Part shown: positions 17,974 through 25,006 of the stretch, one piece after another
Layout: each line of letters opens with the position of its first letter
How positions within the stretch are numbered: the stretch's first letter is position 1
Assembly (NCBI GenBank): GCA_003240735.1
Contig: QFNE01000021.1
Coordinates: 1 to 49,978 of the forward strand
DNA from: Paracoccus denitrificans
GTDB taxonomy: Bacteria; Pseudomonadota; Alphaproteobacteria; Rhodobacterales; Rhodobacteraceae
DNA length: 49,978 nt
Direction of reading: 5' to 3'
Notes under the pieces: generated by a model
What the model was told of the DNA's origin: nothing
Database searches by the model: none
The model's input: only the letters and a program-made list of their open reading frames with translations
Made by a program: the position numbers and the translations under genes

Positions 17974-18678
17974 TCATCGCGGCCCTCCCGTTTCCGCTCG
18001 GGCGACGAACAGGCCACCCGACTGCGGCGCGATCGCCGGAACATCGGGCATGGGCGTTGCAGTCGGAATGTCATTAGACTGCACAGCATCGGCGGACGAT
18101 GTGCGCTCGGCCTGCGCGACGAACAGCGGCGCGCGCGTCCATGACAGCGGATCGGCCACGGCGACGTCGACCGGCCCGCTGATCCCGCTGCCGCCGATCA
18201 GCGGTGCGAGCGTGGCGACATAGACGCGCGTTTCCGCTGGCAACGGACGGCCCGCGAGATGCTCTTCGTAGCGACCGGGACCGGCATTGTAGGCCGCCAG
18301 AAACCCCGGCGATCCGTAGCGGTCATGCAGCTCGCGCAGATACGCTGCGCCCGCCAGAATGTTGTCGCGCGGATCGTAGGGATCGCCGCCGAGCCGATGC
18401 CGAGCGCGCAAATCGGCCCAGGTCGCCGGCATGATTTGCATCAGACCCATCGCGCCCTTGGACGAAATCGCGCGCACCTCGTTGGCGCTTTCGACGCGCA
18501 TCACCGCCCTGATCCACGCCGCCGGAATGCCGAACCGCTGCGCCGCCTCGGCGATATGCCCGGCGTAAGGATCGGTCTGGGATGGACGCTGAACCGGCTC
18601 GGGCTGCGCCTGACAGGGCAGCGGTATTGCGACGGCGAGCACGATCGAAAGGAAAAGAACCGCAGATCGGACGGGCAT
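17974..18678 (-). CDS. Conjugation-associated lytic transglycosylase
   Basis: 234 residues from ATG at 18678, with GGAG 5 bases before; the in-frame reading to 18909 overlaps DUF736 and is rejected. Signal peptide (residues 1-25, LSIVLAVAIPLPCQAQ), then an SLT domain: IPAAWIRAVMRVESANEV with the catalytic Glu in the VES motif, SSKGAMGLMQIMPATW, and AAYNAGPGRYEEHLAGR. Opens peptidoglycan for pilus assembly (VirB1-like role). The C-terminal 60 residues are low-complexity. Confidence 0.95.
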   Translation of the reverse strand: MPVRSAVLFLSIVLAVAIPLPCQAQPEPVQRPSQTDPYAGHIAEAAQRFGIPAAWIRAVMRVESANEVRAISSKGAMGLMQIMPATWADLRARHRLGGDPYDPRDNILAGAAYLRELHDRYGSPGFLAAYNAGPGRYEEHLAGRPLPAETRVYVATLAPLIGGSGISGPVDVAVADPLSWTRAPLFVAQAERTSSADAVQSNDIPTATPMPDVPAIAPQSGGLFVARAETGGPR

Positions 18679-18892
18679 CCTGTCTCCGCAACGACGCCAG
18701 CCTGCCAGTGTGCTCGCTGCGGTCAAGGGTTCGCGCAAAGCGCCGATCTTCGATCGCCCTTGACCTTCGCTGCGCGCGCCGGCCAACGGATCGTCGAGCG
18801 GGACGAAGGGATGAGACGGCCTGTTCGCGAACAAAGGGATGGGGCTTATTCGCACTATCCCGCACGCGATCCTGATGATTGATCGCATGACC

Positions 18893-19228
18893 TCAGTCCT
18901 TCTCGCCACGCTTGACCGGGCGCGTCCAGTGCAGCGACCAGGCGGCTCCCCCGTCGTCGTCGCGGAACAAGTTGGCGCGGATCGGCTGCGGCAAGGCGGG
19001 ATCGTCGATCAGCAGCGAGATGTATTCGCCGGCGCGCTCGCCGGTGCGTTTCCAGCCCGCACCGATCTCCGGCCCATCGTCGGCGCCGTGATGGATGCGA
19101 TAGTCCGGCGCGTTCTCGGCATCGGACGGCTCGGCCGGCACGATGGTGAGTTCGCGGTAGAGGGTGAACGTGTGGACGCGCCCGACGAAGCCTGTCGTCT
19201 CACGGGTAAACTGGCCGATCTGCGGCAT
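18893..19228 (-). CDS. DUF736 family protein (copy 1)
   Basis: 111 residues, with GAGGAG 6 bases before the ATG. Whole-length DUF736: GQFTRETTGFVGRVHTFTL, EIGAGWKRTGERAGEYISLL, DDPALPQPIRANLF. Function unknown; almost always carried by alphaproteobacterial ICEs and plasmids. A second, divergent copy is at 26952-27269. 214 bases separate it from the transglycosylase start, leaving room for a promoter or terminator that I do not see clearly. Confidence 0.93.
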   Translation of the reverse strand: MPQIGQFTRETTGFVGRVHTFTLYRELTIVPAEPSDAENAPDYRIHHGADDGPEIGAGWKRTGERAGEYISLLIDDPALPQPIRANLFRDDDGGAAWSLHWTRPVKRGEKD

Positions 19229-19295
19229 GGGAAACTCCTCTATGCTGGGGGGTGGTGAACGCCGGCGCGCGTCATGCCCGCCGGAATCGTGGCGG

Positions 19296-19841
19296 TCAGC
19301 GCGTCGCGGCGCGCCAGACGAAGCGGCCGTCGCCGGCTTCGTCGGTGTAGATCGGCGTCGCGCGGCCGATGACCGCGCTGACCGGGATCGGACCGAAGTA
19401 ACGGCCGTCCAGGCTGTCGCGGACGGCCGGGTTCATCAGGAAGATCTCGTCACCGGCGATGCGGCGGCAGCCGTTCCAGACCGGCAGGTCGCGGCCCGTG
19501 CGGTCGCGATCGAGCGCCGCGCCGAGTTCGACGCCATCGACCGTGATGGTGCGGCGGATGCGGCAGACCTCTTGCCTTGGAAGCCCCATGACGCGCTTCA
19601 AGAGCGGCACGCCGCGGCCGATATAGCCGCGCTCCACCATGAAGTCGGCGAGCGGTTCAGGCGGATCGACCGCGACCAGATCGGTGACGGTCAGGTCGCC
19701 GGGCTGATCGATCGCGTAGAGGCCGATCGGCGCGCTGGCGGAGACGTTCCACACCAGCCGGGTCGGTGTCGGGATGAAGGACGCGATGGCGACGCCCATG
19801 ATCGAGAAATACGTCACCATCACATAGCCGAAGCGGGTCAT
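19296..19841 (-). CDS. traF: TraF, S26-family conjugal signal peptidase
   Basis: 181 residues, ATG overlapping the DUF2840 stop as ATGA. One N-terminal membrane segment (YVMVTYFSIMGVAIASFI), then the S26 catalytic Ser motif NVSASAPIGLY (Ser near residue 36) and the general-base Lys in LLKRVMGLPRQ (Lys82), followed by DSLDGRYFGPIPVSAVIGRA. In IncP plasmids TraF processes and cyclises the TrbC pilin; the same role is expected for trbC here. Confidence 0.93.
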   Translation of the reverse strand: MTRFGYVMVTYFSIMGVAIASFIPTPTRLVWNVSASAPIGLYAIDQPGDLTVTDLVAVDPPEPLADFMVERGYIGRGVPLLKRVMGLPRQEVCRIRRTITVDGVELGAALDRDRTGRDLPVWNGCRRIAGDEIFLMNPAVRDSLDGRYFGPIPVSAVIGRATPIYTDEAGDGRFVWRAATR

Positions 19842-20359
19842 GGCTCGGCCCTCCGGCGCAGAAGGAACGCCCGATGCTGGTCGGCGGTGTAGGCGCGCGG
19901 TTCATGACCGGCGGTCAGCCGGTTGTGGACGTGCCGCCAATGATCGGGCGAAACATCCTCCGGATCGATGCCGATCGCCTGGATGGCGTCGATGTGGCGG
20001 AGCACCTGTTCGACCCTGGGCCAGCCGTCGATCTTCAGCAGGATGTCGCCGCCGGGCCGCACGAAGGGCAGCGTCTGATAGGGTTCGTGCGGCTCCACGG
20101 TGCGCACGATGTCGATCCGCGAGATGATCGTGCCGAAGTCGTTCGAGGCCCAGCGGACGAAGGCGAAGATCGCGCCCGGCCGGAACGCGAAGATGCGGCG
20201 ACGGCGGTCAATGATAGTTTCTTCCGCGAGGCGGCCGAAGCGAACCCAATGCTCGATCTTCTTCTCGATATGGGTGAGTTCGACATGGGTCAGGTCGTCG
20301 GAGGGGAGCGCTGACGGCACGGGGCCGCCGCGCACGCGGGGAGCCGCGTTGCCGGTCAT
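19838..20359 (-). CDS. DUF2840 family protein
   Basis: 173 residues. Matches the DUF2840 family found beside traF in these elements (LTHVELTHIEKKIEHWVRFG, RRRRIFAFRPGAIFAFVRWA, GGDILLKIDGWPRVEQVLRH). Function unknown. Its ATG overlaps the upstream RHH stop (ATGA) and its stop overlaps the traF start, so it is inside a tightly coupled operon. Confidence 0.92.
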   Translation of the reverse strand: MTGNAAPRVRGGPVPSALPSDDLTHVELTHIEKKIEHWVRFGRLAEETIIDRRRRIFAFRPGAIFAFVRWASNDFGTIISRIDIVRTVEPHEPYQTLPFVRPGGDILLKIDGWPRVEQVLRHIDAIQAIGIDPEDVSPDHWRHVHNRLTAGHEPRAYTADQHRAFLLRRRAEP

Positions 20360-20610
20360 GGTTTATCTCCTTGGCTGGTGGGGAATTCGCGCGCGAGCAG
20401 ATCGCGCAGCATGTCGGCGACGGTGACGCCGCGCTGGAAGGCGACGATCTTGATCCGGCCGCGCAGCTCGGGCGTGATGTCGATCGTCAATCGCGCCGTG
20501 AACGCAGCGCCGTCGCCCGTGCGGGCCGATGGCGGTTCGCTCGCCTTGACCCAGCTCTCGGGATCAGCCGGGCGTGCCGCGAAGCCGCGTTTCGGGGATC
20601 GTTCGCTCAT
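20356..20610 (-). CDS. Small RHH protein partnered with ParA
   Basis: 84 residues. A disordered N-terminal half is followed by FTARLTIDITPELRGRIKIV and AFQRGVTVADMLRDLLAREF, a ribbon-helix-helix like those of ParG-type partition adaptors. It is coupled by ATGA overlap to parA in front and to DUF2840 behind. Likely the DNA-binding partner of the upstream ParA; the partner role is inferred from position. Confidence 0.8.
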   Translation of the reverse strand: MSERSPKRGFAARPADPESWVKASEPPSARTGDGAAFTARLTIDITPELRGRIKIVAFQRGVTVADMLRDLLAREFPTSQGDKP

Positions 20611-21245
20611 GGTGCGAACCTGCCGATCTCGGCGGCGAGCGCGGCGATCTCGCGCGCGGCCGGACTGTCGCCGTCGATCTCCGAGGCGAGCCGTCCGGAT
20701 TGCGCGGCATCTGCGAAGACGACGCGCTGGCCGATGGTGGCGGCGAGCAAGGGCGGATCGTGGTCGGCCAGCGTCTCGGCCGTCTCACGGGCGATGACGG
20801 TGCGCGCGCCGCATCGATTGAGCACGAAGCGGGCGGCAAGCTCTGGCCGGTAGATGCGCGCCTCCGTGAGGAGCGCCAGCATCTCGGCCGAGGCCCAGCC
20901 GTCGAACGGCGACGGCTGCACCGGGATCAGCACCAGGTCGGCGGCGAGCAGCGCCGAGCGCATCAGGCCGGCGACGCGCGGCGGGCCGTCGATGACGACG
21001 TGATCGACATCGCGCGCCAGCTCGGGGGCTTCCCGGTGCAGGGTGTCGCGAGCCAGGCCGACGACGCCGAACAGCCGTGGGCAGCCTTCACGCGCCCGCT
21101 GCTGCGACCAGTCCAGCGCCGAGCCTTGCGGGTCGGCATCGATCAGCGTGACGCGCCTGCCGGTCCTGGCCCACTCGCCGGCGAGATGCAGGGCCAGCGT
21201 CGTCTTGCCGACGCCACCCTTCTGGTTGAGCAGGGCGACGATCAT
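20607..21245 (-). CDS. parA: ParA-family partition ATPase
   Basis: 212 residues, the short ParA type without an N-terminal HTH. Deviant Walker A KGGVGKTT at residues 9-16, Walker A' VTLIDADPQGSALDW, Walker B HVVIDGPPRVAGLMR and the LIPVQPSPFDGWAS motif. ATG overlaps the repA stop (ATGA). Segregates the excised, replicating form of the element together with the RHH protein downstream. Confidence 0.95.
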   Translation of the reverse strand: MIVALLNQKGGVGKTTLALHLAGEWARTGRRVTLIDADPQGSALDWSQQRAREGCPRLFGVVGLARDTLHREAPELARDVDHVVIDGPPRVAGLMRSALLAADLVLIPVQPSPFDGWASAEMLALLTEARIYRPELAARFVLNRCGARTVIARETAETLADHDPPLLAATIGQRVVFADAAQSGRLASEIDGDSPAAREIAALAAEIGRFAP

Positions 21246-22336
21246 GGCGCGCGCCTCGATCGCCCGGCGGCACCAGCACCATGGGTCGCGCCCGCGCGCG
21301 TCAAAGAATAAGAGTTAGATTCTTGGTTAGACTCTAAGTTAGCAGCCGGATTCCGTGTTTCGGGCCAAAGGTTTAACTGCGGTCCGTGCGCCCGAAATCC
21401 CGATAGTCCTGCGCCCGAAGTCCCGATACCGTTTGCGCCCGAAATCACGAGCGTTTCCACAGCCTCGTCCACAGGCACTGTGGACAAGCGGGAGGGCCTG
21501 ATTTGCAGGAGTTCGCGCCGTCCCTCGCGCCAGATGTCGAGGCGGTAGCCGGGCAGCGGCTGGCGGGCGACGATGCGGCGAATGTCGAGCGCGAAATCGG
21601 ACGGCCGCGCCAGGCTGCCGGACTTCTCATGGAGATGCGCGACCTCGAAGACCCAGCCATGGGCCTGACGGCCGGCGTGCTTGCGGGCGACGCGGTAGAG
21701 CCAGCGTTCGATGCCGCCTGTCAGCCGGAAATAATCGGGGTCGATGGTCAGGACCAGCGAGCGGTCGATGACGCCGCGATAGAACCAGTCGGGCAGGACG
21801 AACTCCATGCCCTCGACGCGGCCGTCATGGGTGGTCATCTCCTCCCACTCGTTGATCCAGGAGAACTGATGCCGCCGCCAGCGCTCGCCGTGACGGATGG
21901 TGGTGGCGATGACGGTGGATTGCAGGCGCGCGAATGCGCCCTTGAGCAGCCGATATTCGCGCGCGCCGGTGCCCCGGCCGATCGCCATCAGAAGCTGGTA
22001 GGGCGTGAAGCGCAGGAAGCGCGAGGTCTTCAGGCCGTGGTTCTCGGCCTCGACGATCTGCGAGGCCGCCCAGATCAGCACGTCGGCGTCCCAGATGGTT
22101 GCCATGCCGTGCTCGGGCATGGCGAAGACCTCGACGCGGACGCCGCCGGATTCGTAGAGGATCGGCGTCACTCGCTTGGCCTTCGCGAGCGAGAAGAACG
22201 GACGCTCCATCAGGTCGCGCTGGTCGCGGGGGCTGGCATCGCCCGTCGCGACGACGAAGGGATCGAGCCGCGCACGCTCGCTGCCGGCAAGGCGCTGCGC
22301 GCGCCGTGTGGCGTCGTGGGAGGGACCGCCGTCCAT
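21242..22336 (-). CDS. repA: RepA-type replication initiator
   Basis: 364 residues, matching the replication initiator protein A family (ERPFFSLAKAKRVTPILYES, MATIWDADVLIWAASQIVEA, FTPYQLLMAIGRGTGAREYR, SWINEWEEMTTHDGRVEGME, ERWLYRVARKHAGRQ). The C-terminal 80 residues are not conserved and are encoded by iteron-like DNA (21387-21452). Directly after the excisionase-like gene (stop and start abut). Presence of a Rep protein implies the excised ICE can replicate, with ParA helping maintenance. Confidence 0.93.
   Translation of the reverse strand: MDGGPSHDATRRAQRLAGSERARLDPFVVATGDASPRDQRDLMERPFFSLAKAKRVTPILYESGGVRVEVFAMPEHGMATIWDADVLIWAASQIVEAENHGLKTSRFLRFTPYQLLMAIGRGTGAREYRLLKGAFARLQSTVIATTIRHGERWRRHQFSWINEWEEMTTHDGRVEGMEFVLPDWFYRGVIDRSLVLTIDPDYFRLTGGIERWLYRVARKHAGRQAHGWVFEVAHLHEKSGSLARPSDFALDIRRIVARQPLPGYRLDIWREGRRELLQIRPSRLSTVPVDEAVETLVISGANGIGTSGAGLSGFRAHGPQLNLWPETRNPAANLESNQESNSYSLTRAGATHGAGAAGRSRRAP
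21387..21452. repeat. Three 19-bp iteron-like repeats inside the repA 3' end
   Basis: TGCGCCCGAAATCCCGATA at 21387-21405, a one-base variant at 21410-21428 and a diverged copy at 21434-21452, spaced 23 and 24 bp (about two helical turns). They fall in the non-conserved C-terminal codons of repA, giving a Gly/Ser repeat peptide. Spacing and location suit Rep-binding iterons of a replication origin. Confidence 0.65.
21453..21487. promoter_or_regulatory. DnaA-box-like cluster next to the iterons
   Basis: GTTTCCACA (21453-21461), CGTCCACA in the middle, and TTGTCCACA on the minus strand (21487-21479). The last differs from the consensus TTATCCACA by one base. A DnaA-box cluster directly beside iterons is typical of plasmid origins. 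Evidence is consensus matching only. Confidence 0.45.
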
Positions 22337-22606
22337 TCAGCGTGCGCCCCGCTCGGCGGGGGTCAGGGGCCGCGCCGGGAAGACCCGTTCGGCGTCCTTG
22401 TCGGTGGTGGATTTGCGGGCGGCGACCGCCGTCCAGGCTTGCAGGTCGTCCAGCGCATAGACGACGCGCCCGCCGATCTTGCGATAGGTCGGGCCGGTGC
22501 CGTAGGTGCGGTGCTTCTCCAGCGTCCGCAGCGAGATGCCGAGAAAGCGGGCCGCATCGGGCGTGCGCAGGAATCGGGGCGGCAGCCCCGTCTTCGGGTC
22601 GATCAT
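22337..22606 (-). CDS. Excisionase-like HTH protein (AlpA/RdfS type)
   Basis: 89 residues from ATG at 22606, with GGAGG 7 bases before. A single MerR/excisionase-type winged HTH: PPRFLRTPDAARFLGISLRT, EKHRTYGTGPTYRKIGGRVV, YALDDLQAWTAV. It heads the repA-parA-traF-relaxase operon. In ICEMlSymR7A the recombination directionality factor RdfS is a protein of this kind and is the target of FseA. The same role is likely here given the fseA-like gene at 24173-24965, but small HTH proteins of this fold also act as plain regulators. Confidence 0.8.
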   Translation of the reverse strand: MIDPKTGLPPRFLRTPDAARFLGISLRTLEKHRTYGTGPTYRKIGGRVVYALDDLQAWTAVAARKSTTDKDAERVFPARPLTPAERGAR

Positions 22607-22691
22607 GGAAATGCCTCCGGGCGGGTTCGGCGGCTGTCGGCGGGTGACAGCGGCTATGGCGAACCGTGGCGGAGGATCGGCGGCTTGCAGC

Positions 22692-22724
22692 GTGCCGGAA
22701 TCAAGGGGGGTGCGATTCCGGCAC
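22692..22724. promoter_or_regulatory. 11-bp perfect inverted repeat upstream of the excisionase-like gene
   Basis: GTGCCGGAATC (22692-22702) and GATTCCGGCAC (22714-22724) with an 11-base spacer, 86-118 bases before the excisionase-like start. Nested in it is a second stem, GGGGGGTGC with GCACCCCCC. A candidate activator (FseA) or repressor site for the operon; the symmetry is certain, the role is inferred. Confidence 0.55.
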
Positions 22725-22779
22725 CCCCCTGACAACGACCTGGCTCCGTCGTACTGGCGCGAACAGTGGATCAGGGACA

Positions 22780-22810
22780 ACCCCGCGGCATCAAAGATGC
22801 ACCGCGGGGT
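22780..22810. terminator. Strong hairpin downstream of ridA
   Basis: ACCCCGCGG (22780-22788) pairs with CCGCGGGGT (22802-22810), and inside it GCATC-AAA-GATGC. It follows the ridA stop on the minus strand by about 45 bases and precedes the excisionase-like operon's promoter. There is no T tract on either strand, so the terminator call rests on position and stem strength. Confidence 0.45.
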
Positions 22811-22856
22811 GTCGGGCTAAATGGCTGCCCCGGTTATCGGCGCTGCGGTCGGTTGC

Positions 22857-23288
22857 TCAATCCAGCAGAACCACGGCCTCAACCTCGAAAAGCATGGCGT
22901 CTATGGCGAGCTTCGGCACCGGGACCAGCGTCTGCGCAGGCAGCTTGGCGCCGAACATCCGCGTCACGTTTTCGGTCAGCACGCCCAACTTCGACATATC
23001 GTGGTCGACCACGAAGACTGTCAGCTTCATGACCTGATCCAGGCGAGCGCCGAGCGCATCGATCACGGCGGCGAGGTTTGCGTATGCCTGTTCCACCTGC
23101 GGCGCGAAATCCGGCGAGAGCGCGCCGGTCCGGTCCTGTCCGCCCTGTCCGGAAATGAAAGCCAGCCGACCGGAGGCAGGTGCGATGACCGCCGTGCTGT
23201 AGCCGTTGGGCGTGGTGTCATACAGGTGGGAGGGATTGATGAGAACGGGCGTTGCAGTGGCAGCGGACCGTTGGTCTTGAGATGGCAT
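22857..23288 (-). CDS. RidA/YjgF-family deaminase
   Basis: 143 residues from ATG at 23288, with AAGGAG 7 bases before (a GTG at 23294 is too close to it). Rid fold: INPSHLYDTTPNGYSTAVIA, GRLAFISGQGGQDRTG, QVEQAYANLAAVIDALGARL, VMKLTVFVVDH, LVPVPKLAIDAMLFEVEAV. The family hydrolyses reactive enamine/imine intermediates, with the usual active-site Arg replaced here by Lys in the PKLA position, so activity is uncertain. Divergent from a WYL regulator across a palindrome; they form a small cargo unit. Confidence 0.92.
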   Translation of the reverse strand: MPSQDQRSAATATPVLINPSHLYDTTPNGYSTAVIAPASGRLAFISGQGGQDRTGALSPDFAPQVEQAYANLAAVIDALGARLDQVMKLTVFVVDHDMSKLGVLTENVTRMFGAKLPAQTLVPVPKLAIDAMLFEVEAVVLLD

Positions 23289-23329
23289 ATTCACTCTCCT
23301 TGTTGAGTAGGAGTGATCGGTCTAGACCA

Positions 23330-23356
23330 ATACGGTGCCAGAAATTGGCACCGTAT
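23330..23356. promoter_or_regulatory. Perfect 11-bp palindrome between ridA and the WYL regulator
   Basis: ATACGGTGCCA (23330-23340) and TGGCACCGTAT (23346-23356) with a 5-base spacer, 17 bases before the WYL start and 42 before ridA. The symmetry is exact over 22 bases. Almost certainly the operator of the WYL protein, controlling both divergent genes. Confidence 0.8.
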
Positions 23357-23372
23357 ATGCTAGTCTGGGCAA

Positions 23373-24092
23373 ATGAACATCCGGCTCAGACACGACGCCA
23401 TCGTGCGCACGCTCCGGCGCAACGGAACTTCCACTGTCAACGATCTGGCAGAGGAAATCGGTGTCTCCAGGCGAACCGTGCTGCGCGACATCGTAGCGCT
23501 GCGTGACCAGGGCTTCGTCATCCATTCGGAGTCGGGTCGGGGCGGCGGAATTCAACTCGATCCGGAATCGGCACAAACGACCTCTCGTCTTTCCGTGACG
23601 GAGGTGTTCGCGCTCCTCATCAGCGTTGCGGCAATGCGCGCGGCCCGGTCTCTTCCCTTCGCCGATCTCGCCGATGCCGGCCTTTCCAAGATCGAAAAGG
23701 CGCTGTCGGCGGACAAGGTGCGAGACCTGCGCCGGCTTCTTGACTGCCTGTATGTCGGACAGTTGTCGCCCAGGCAGGACATCTCGGACGTGGGCTCGAT
23801 CGATCAGGCTTTGCTGCCAGCCTTCGAGACGGCATTTCTCCAGCGGCTATATCTCCGGTTCCACTACCGGGACGCCAAAGGGGCGGAGACCGTCCGCAAG
23901 GTCGAACCACAGGCCATGCTGATCCTGCCGCCCCTCTGGTATCTGGTGGCCTGGGATGACGCCCGTGAGGATTTCCGCCACTTTCGCATGGACAGGATCA
24001 GCACTCCGGAGATTGTGGAGGGTATGCAGTTTCGTCGAAGACACGTTCCGTTCGAGGACGACGTTTGCCCTTTCAGCGAGATGCCCCGCTGA
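23373..24092 (+). CDS. HTH-WYL transcriptional regulator
   Basis: 239 residues. N-terminal HTH_11 (RHDAIVRTLRRNGTSTVNDL, EIGVSRRTVLRDIVALRDQG), linker SESGRGGGIQLDP, then a WYL domain (YLRFHYRDAKGAETVRKVEP, LPPLWYLVAWDDAREDFRHF, MDRIS). The signature Trp-Tyr-Leu is present. WYL proteins are ligand-sensing repressors or activators and are frequent in mobile elements. Divergent from ridA. Confidence 0.93.
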   Translation: MNIRLRHDAIVRTLRRNGTSTVNDLAEEIGVSRRTVLRDIVALRDQGFVIHSESGRGGGIQLDPESAQTTSRLSVTEVFALLISVAAMRAARSLPFADLADAGLSKIEKALSADKVRDLRRLLDCLYVGQLSPRQDISDVGSIDQALLPAFETAFLQRLYLRFHYRDAKGAETVRKVEPQAMLILPPLWYLVAWDDAREDFRHFRMDRISTPEIVEGMQFRRRHVPFEDDVCPFSEMPR

Positions 24093-24172
24093 GCGATGGT
24101 AACGGCCTTTGGACGCCTGTTTTTATGCAAGGTCGCATTTTGAGTATAGCGACACATGGGGGTGCTGAGTGG

Positions 24173-24965
24173 TCATCGGCGCCGCCGCACCCGAACCGGA
24201 TAATGCAGAAGCTGGCGATAGCCGCCGCGCATATAGAACAGGCCATCGGCGACGAGACGGCGTACCTTGTTTTTGAGCGGGCTGACCTCCCAATCATTCT
24301 TCGACCGGCCGCGAAAGCCGAGCAGCGCTTCGGCGATGACGCGATAGCTGGCCCCGGCCAGTTTTGCGTCGAGCGCGCGCAGGATCAGGATGTGCCGGTC
24401 GCGGGTCTGCGACGGAAGGTCGTGCCGCCGATCGCCGGGCGGTCGTCCAGCCAAGGCCAGCCAGAAGCGCAATGCGGCCTCGGCGCGCAACTCGAACAAG
24501 GTATCGAGCGGCAGGATGACGATGAAGCCTGTCGGACATTCGGGCGGAGCGTTCGCGAGCCAGAAGCGGTGCTCCCCGCCAGATTCGCGCCAGAGACCGT
24601 GCCATGCTCTGTCGATGGCCGCTTGTGCAGCCAGACCGGGAAGCCCCGGCAGCACGACGGGCATCGCGAAATCACCGGGCGGATCGCCCGATGGGCGGAG
24701 CTCGAAGGCGTCAGGCTGAAGCGCGGGTGTCCAGAAGAGCGATGCGCGATCGGCGGGCTGGTCCGGGTCCGCCGCGAAATCGCAACCCCCATCGGTTCGT
24801 GAAGGCGGTCTGCGCGCCGGTGTCGTGGCGGGGTTTCCGCTTCAGGCGATGGAAGTCGCGGCGATACTCGTCGTCGCGACGGAGATATTCCCAAGCGAAG
24901 CCGGCGGCGGGAATGCTCTGGGCATGTCCATAGGCGGCCGGCGCGCGCCAATCGGAACTCGGCAT
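24173..24965 (-). CDS. fseA: FseA-like excision activator made by programmed +1 frameshift (DUF6499 + DUF2285)
   Basis: Two overlapping frames encode one protein. Frame 0 starts at ATG 24965 (AGAGG 7 bases before) and gives DUF6499 (SDWRAPAAYGHAQSIP, FAWEYLRRDDEYRRDFHRLK, FTNRWGLRF), ending at a stop at 24711-24713 after 84 residues. The DUF2285 part is in the +1 frame: after RWGLRF the expected AADPDQPADRASLFWTPALQ appears only if one base is skipped at TTT-C (24779-24776); it then runs to 24173 (HILILRALDAKLAGASYRVI, GYRQLLHYPV). The fusion is 263 residues. Known: in ICEMlSymR7A, msi172 and msi171 are fused by +1 slippage of tRNA-Phe from UUU to UUC, producing FseA, activator of rdfS. The motif and site here are the same. 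The ATG at 24664 has no ribosome site. Confidence 0.88.
24776..24779 (-). promoter_or_regulatory. Programmed +1 ribosomal frameshift site (UUU-C)
   Basis: Minus-strand codons TTG CGA TTT CGC encode Leu-Arg-Phe of the conserved WGLRF motif. Slippage of the Phe tRNA from TTT (24779-24777) to TTC (24778-24776) shifts into the DUF2285 frame, whose next codons are GCG GCG GAC CCG. No stop codon follows immediately; the zero-frame stop is 21 codons later. Inferred from the frame change inside a conserved domain junction and the published FseA mechanism. Confidence 0.85.
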
Positions 24966-24981
24966 GGCGTCACCTCTTTTC

Positions 24982-25006
24982 TTCCAGCATGGGATCAGCG
25001 CTGGAA
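24982..25006. promoter_or_regulatory. 7-bp inverted repeat just upstream of fseA
   Basis: TTCCAGC (24982-24988) and GCTGGAA (25000-25006) with an 11-base spacer, 17-41 bases before the fseA start. Further upstream (25020-25105) the DNA is AT-rich, suiting a promoter. Candidate operator in the region that should decide when the activator is made. No TraR/LuxR box was recognised. Confidence 0.4.

Noticed and set aside
16104..18077. 657-codon plus-strand open frame
   Set aside because: Antisense shadow of the relaxase gene, crossing the candidate oriT and the transglycosylase end.
21387..21452. CRISPR-like repeat
   Set aside because: Only three 19-bp units with 4-5 base gaps, inside a coding sequence; no spacers or cas genes.
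22705..22735. tRNA 3'-end-like sequence (GCGATTCCGGCACC) as an att site
   Set aside because: It resembles a T-arm but there is no acceptor stem or anticodon arm upstream and no second copy in the window; the 11-bp dyad explains the symmetry better.
24173..24965. fseA-like locus as a pseudogene or sequencing error
   Set aside because: The frame change is exactly at the TTT-C of the conserved WGLRF motif described for FseA, both halves are otherwise intact, and the shift direction is +1 as required.
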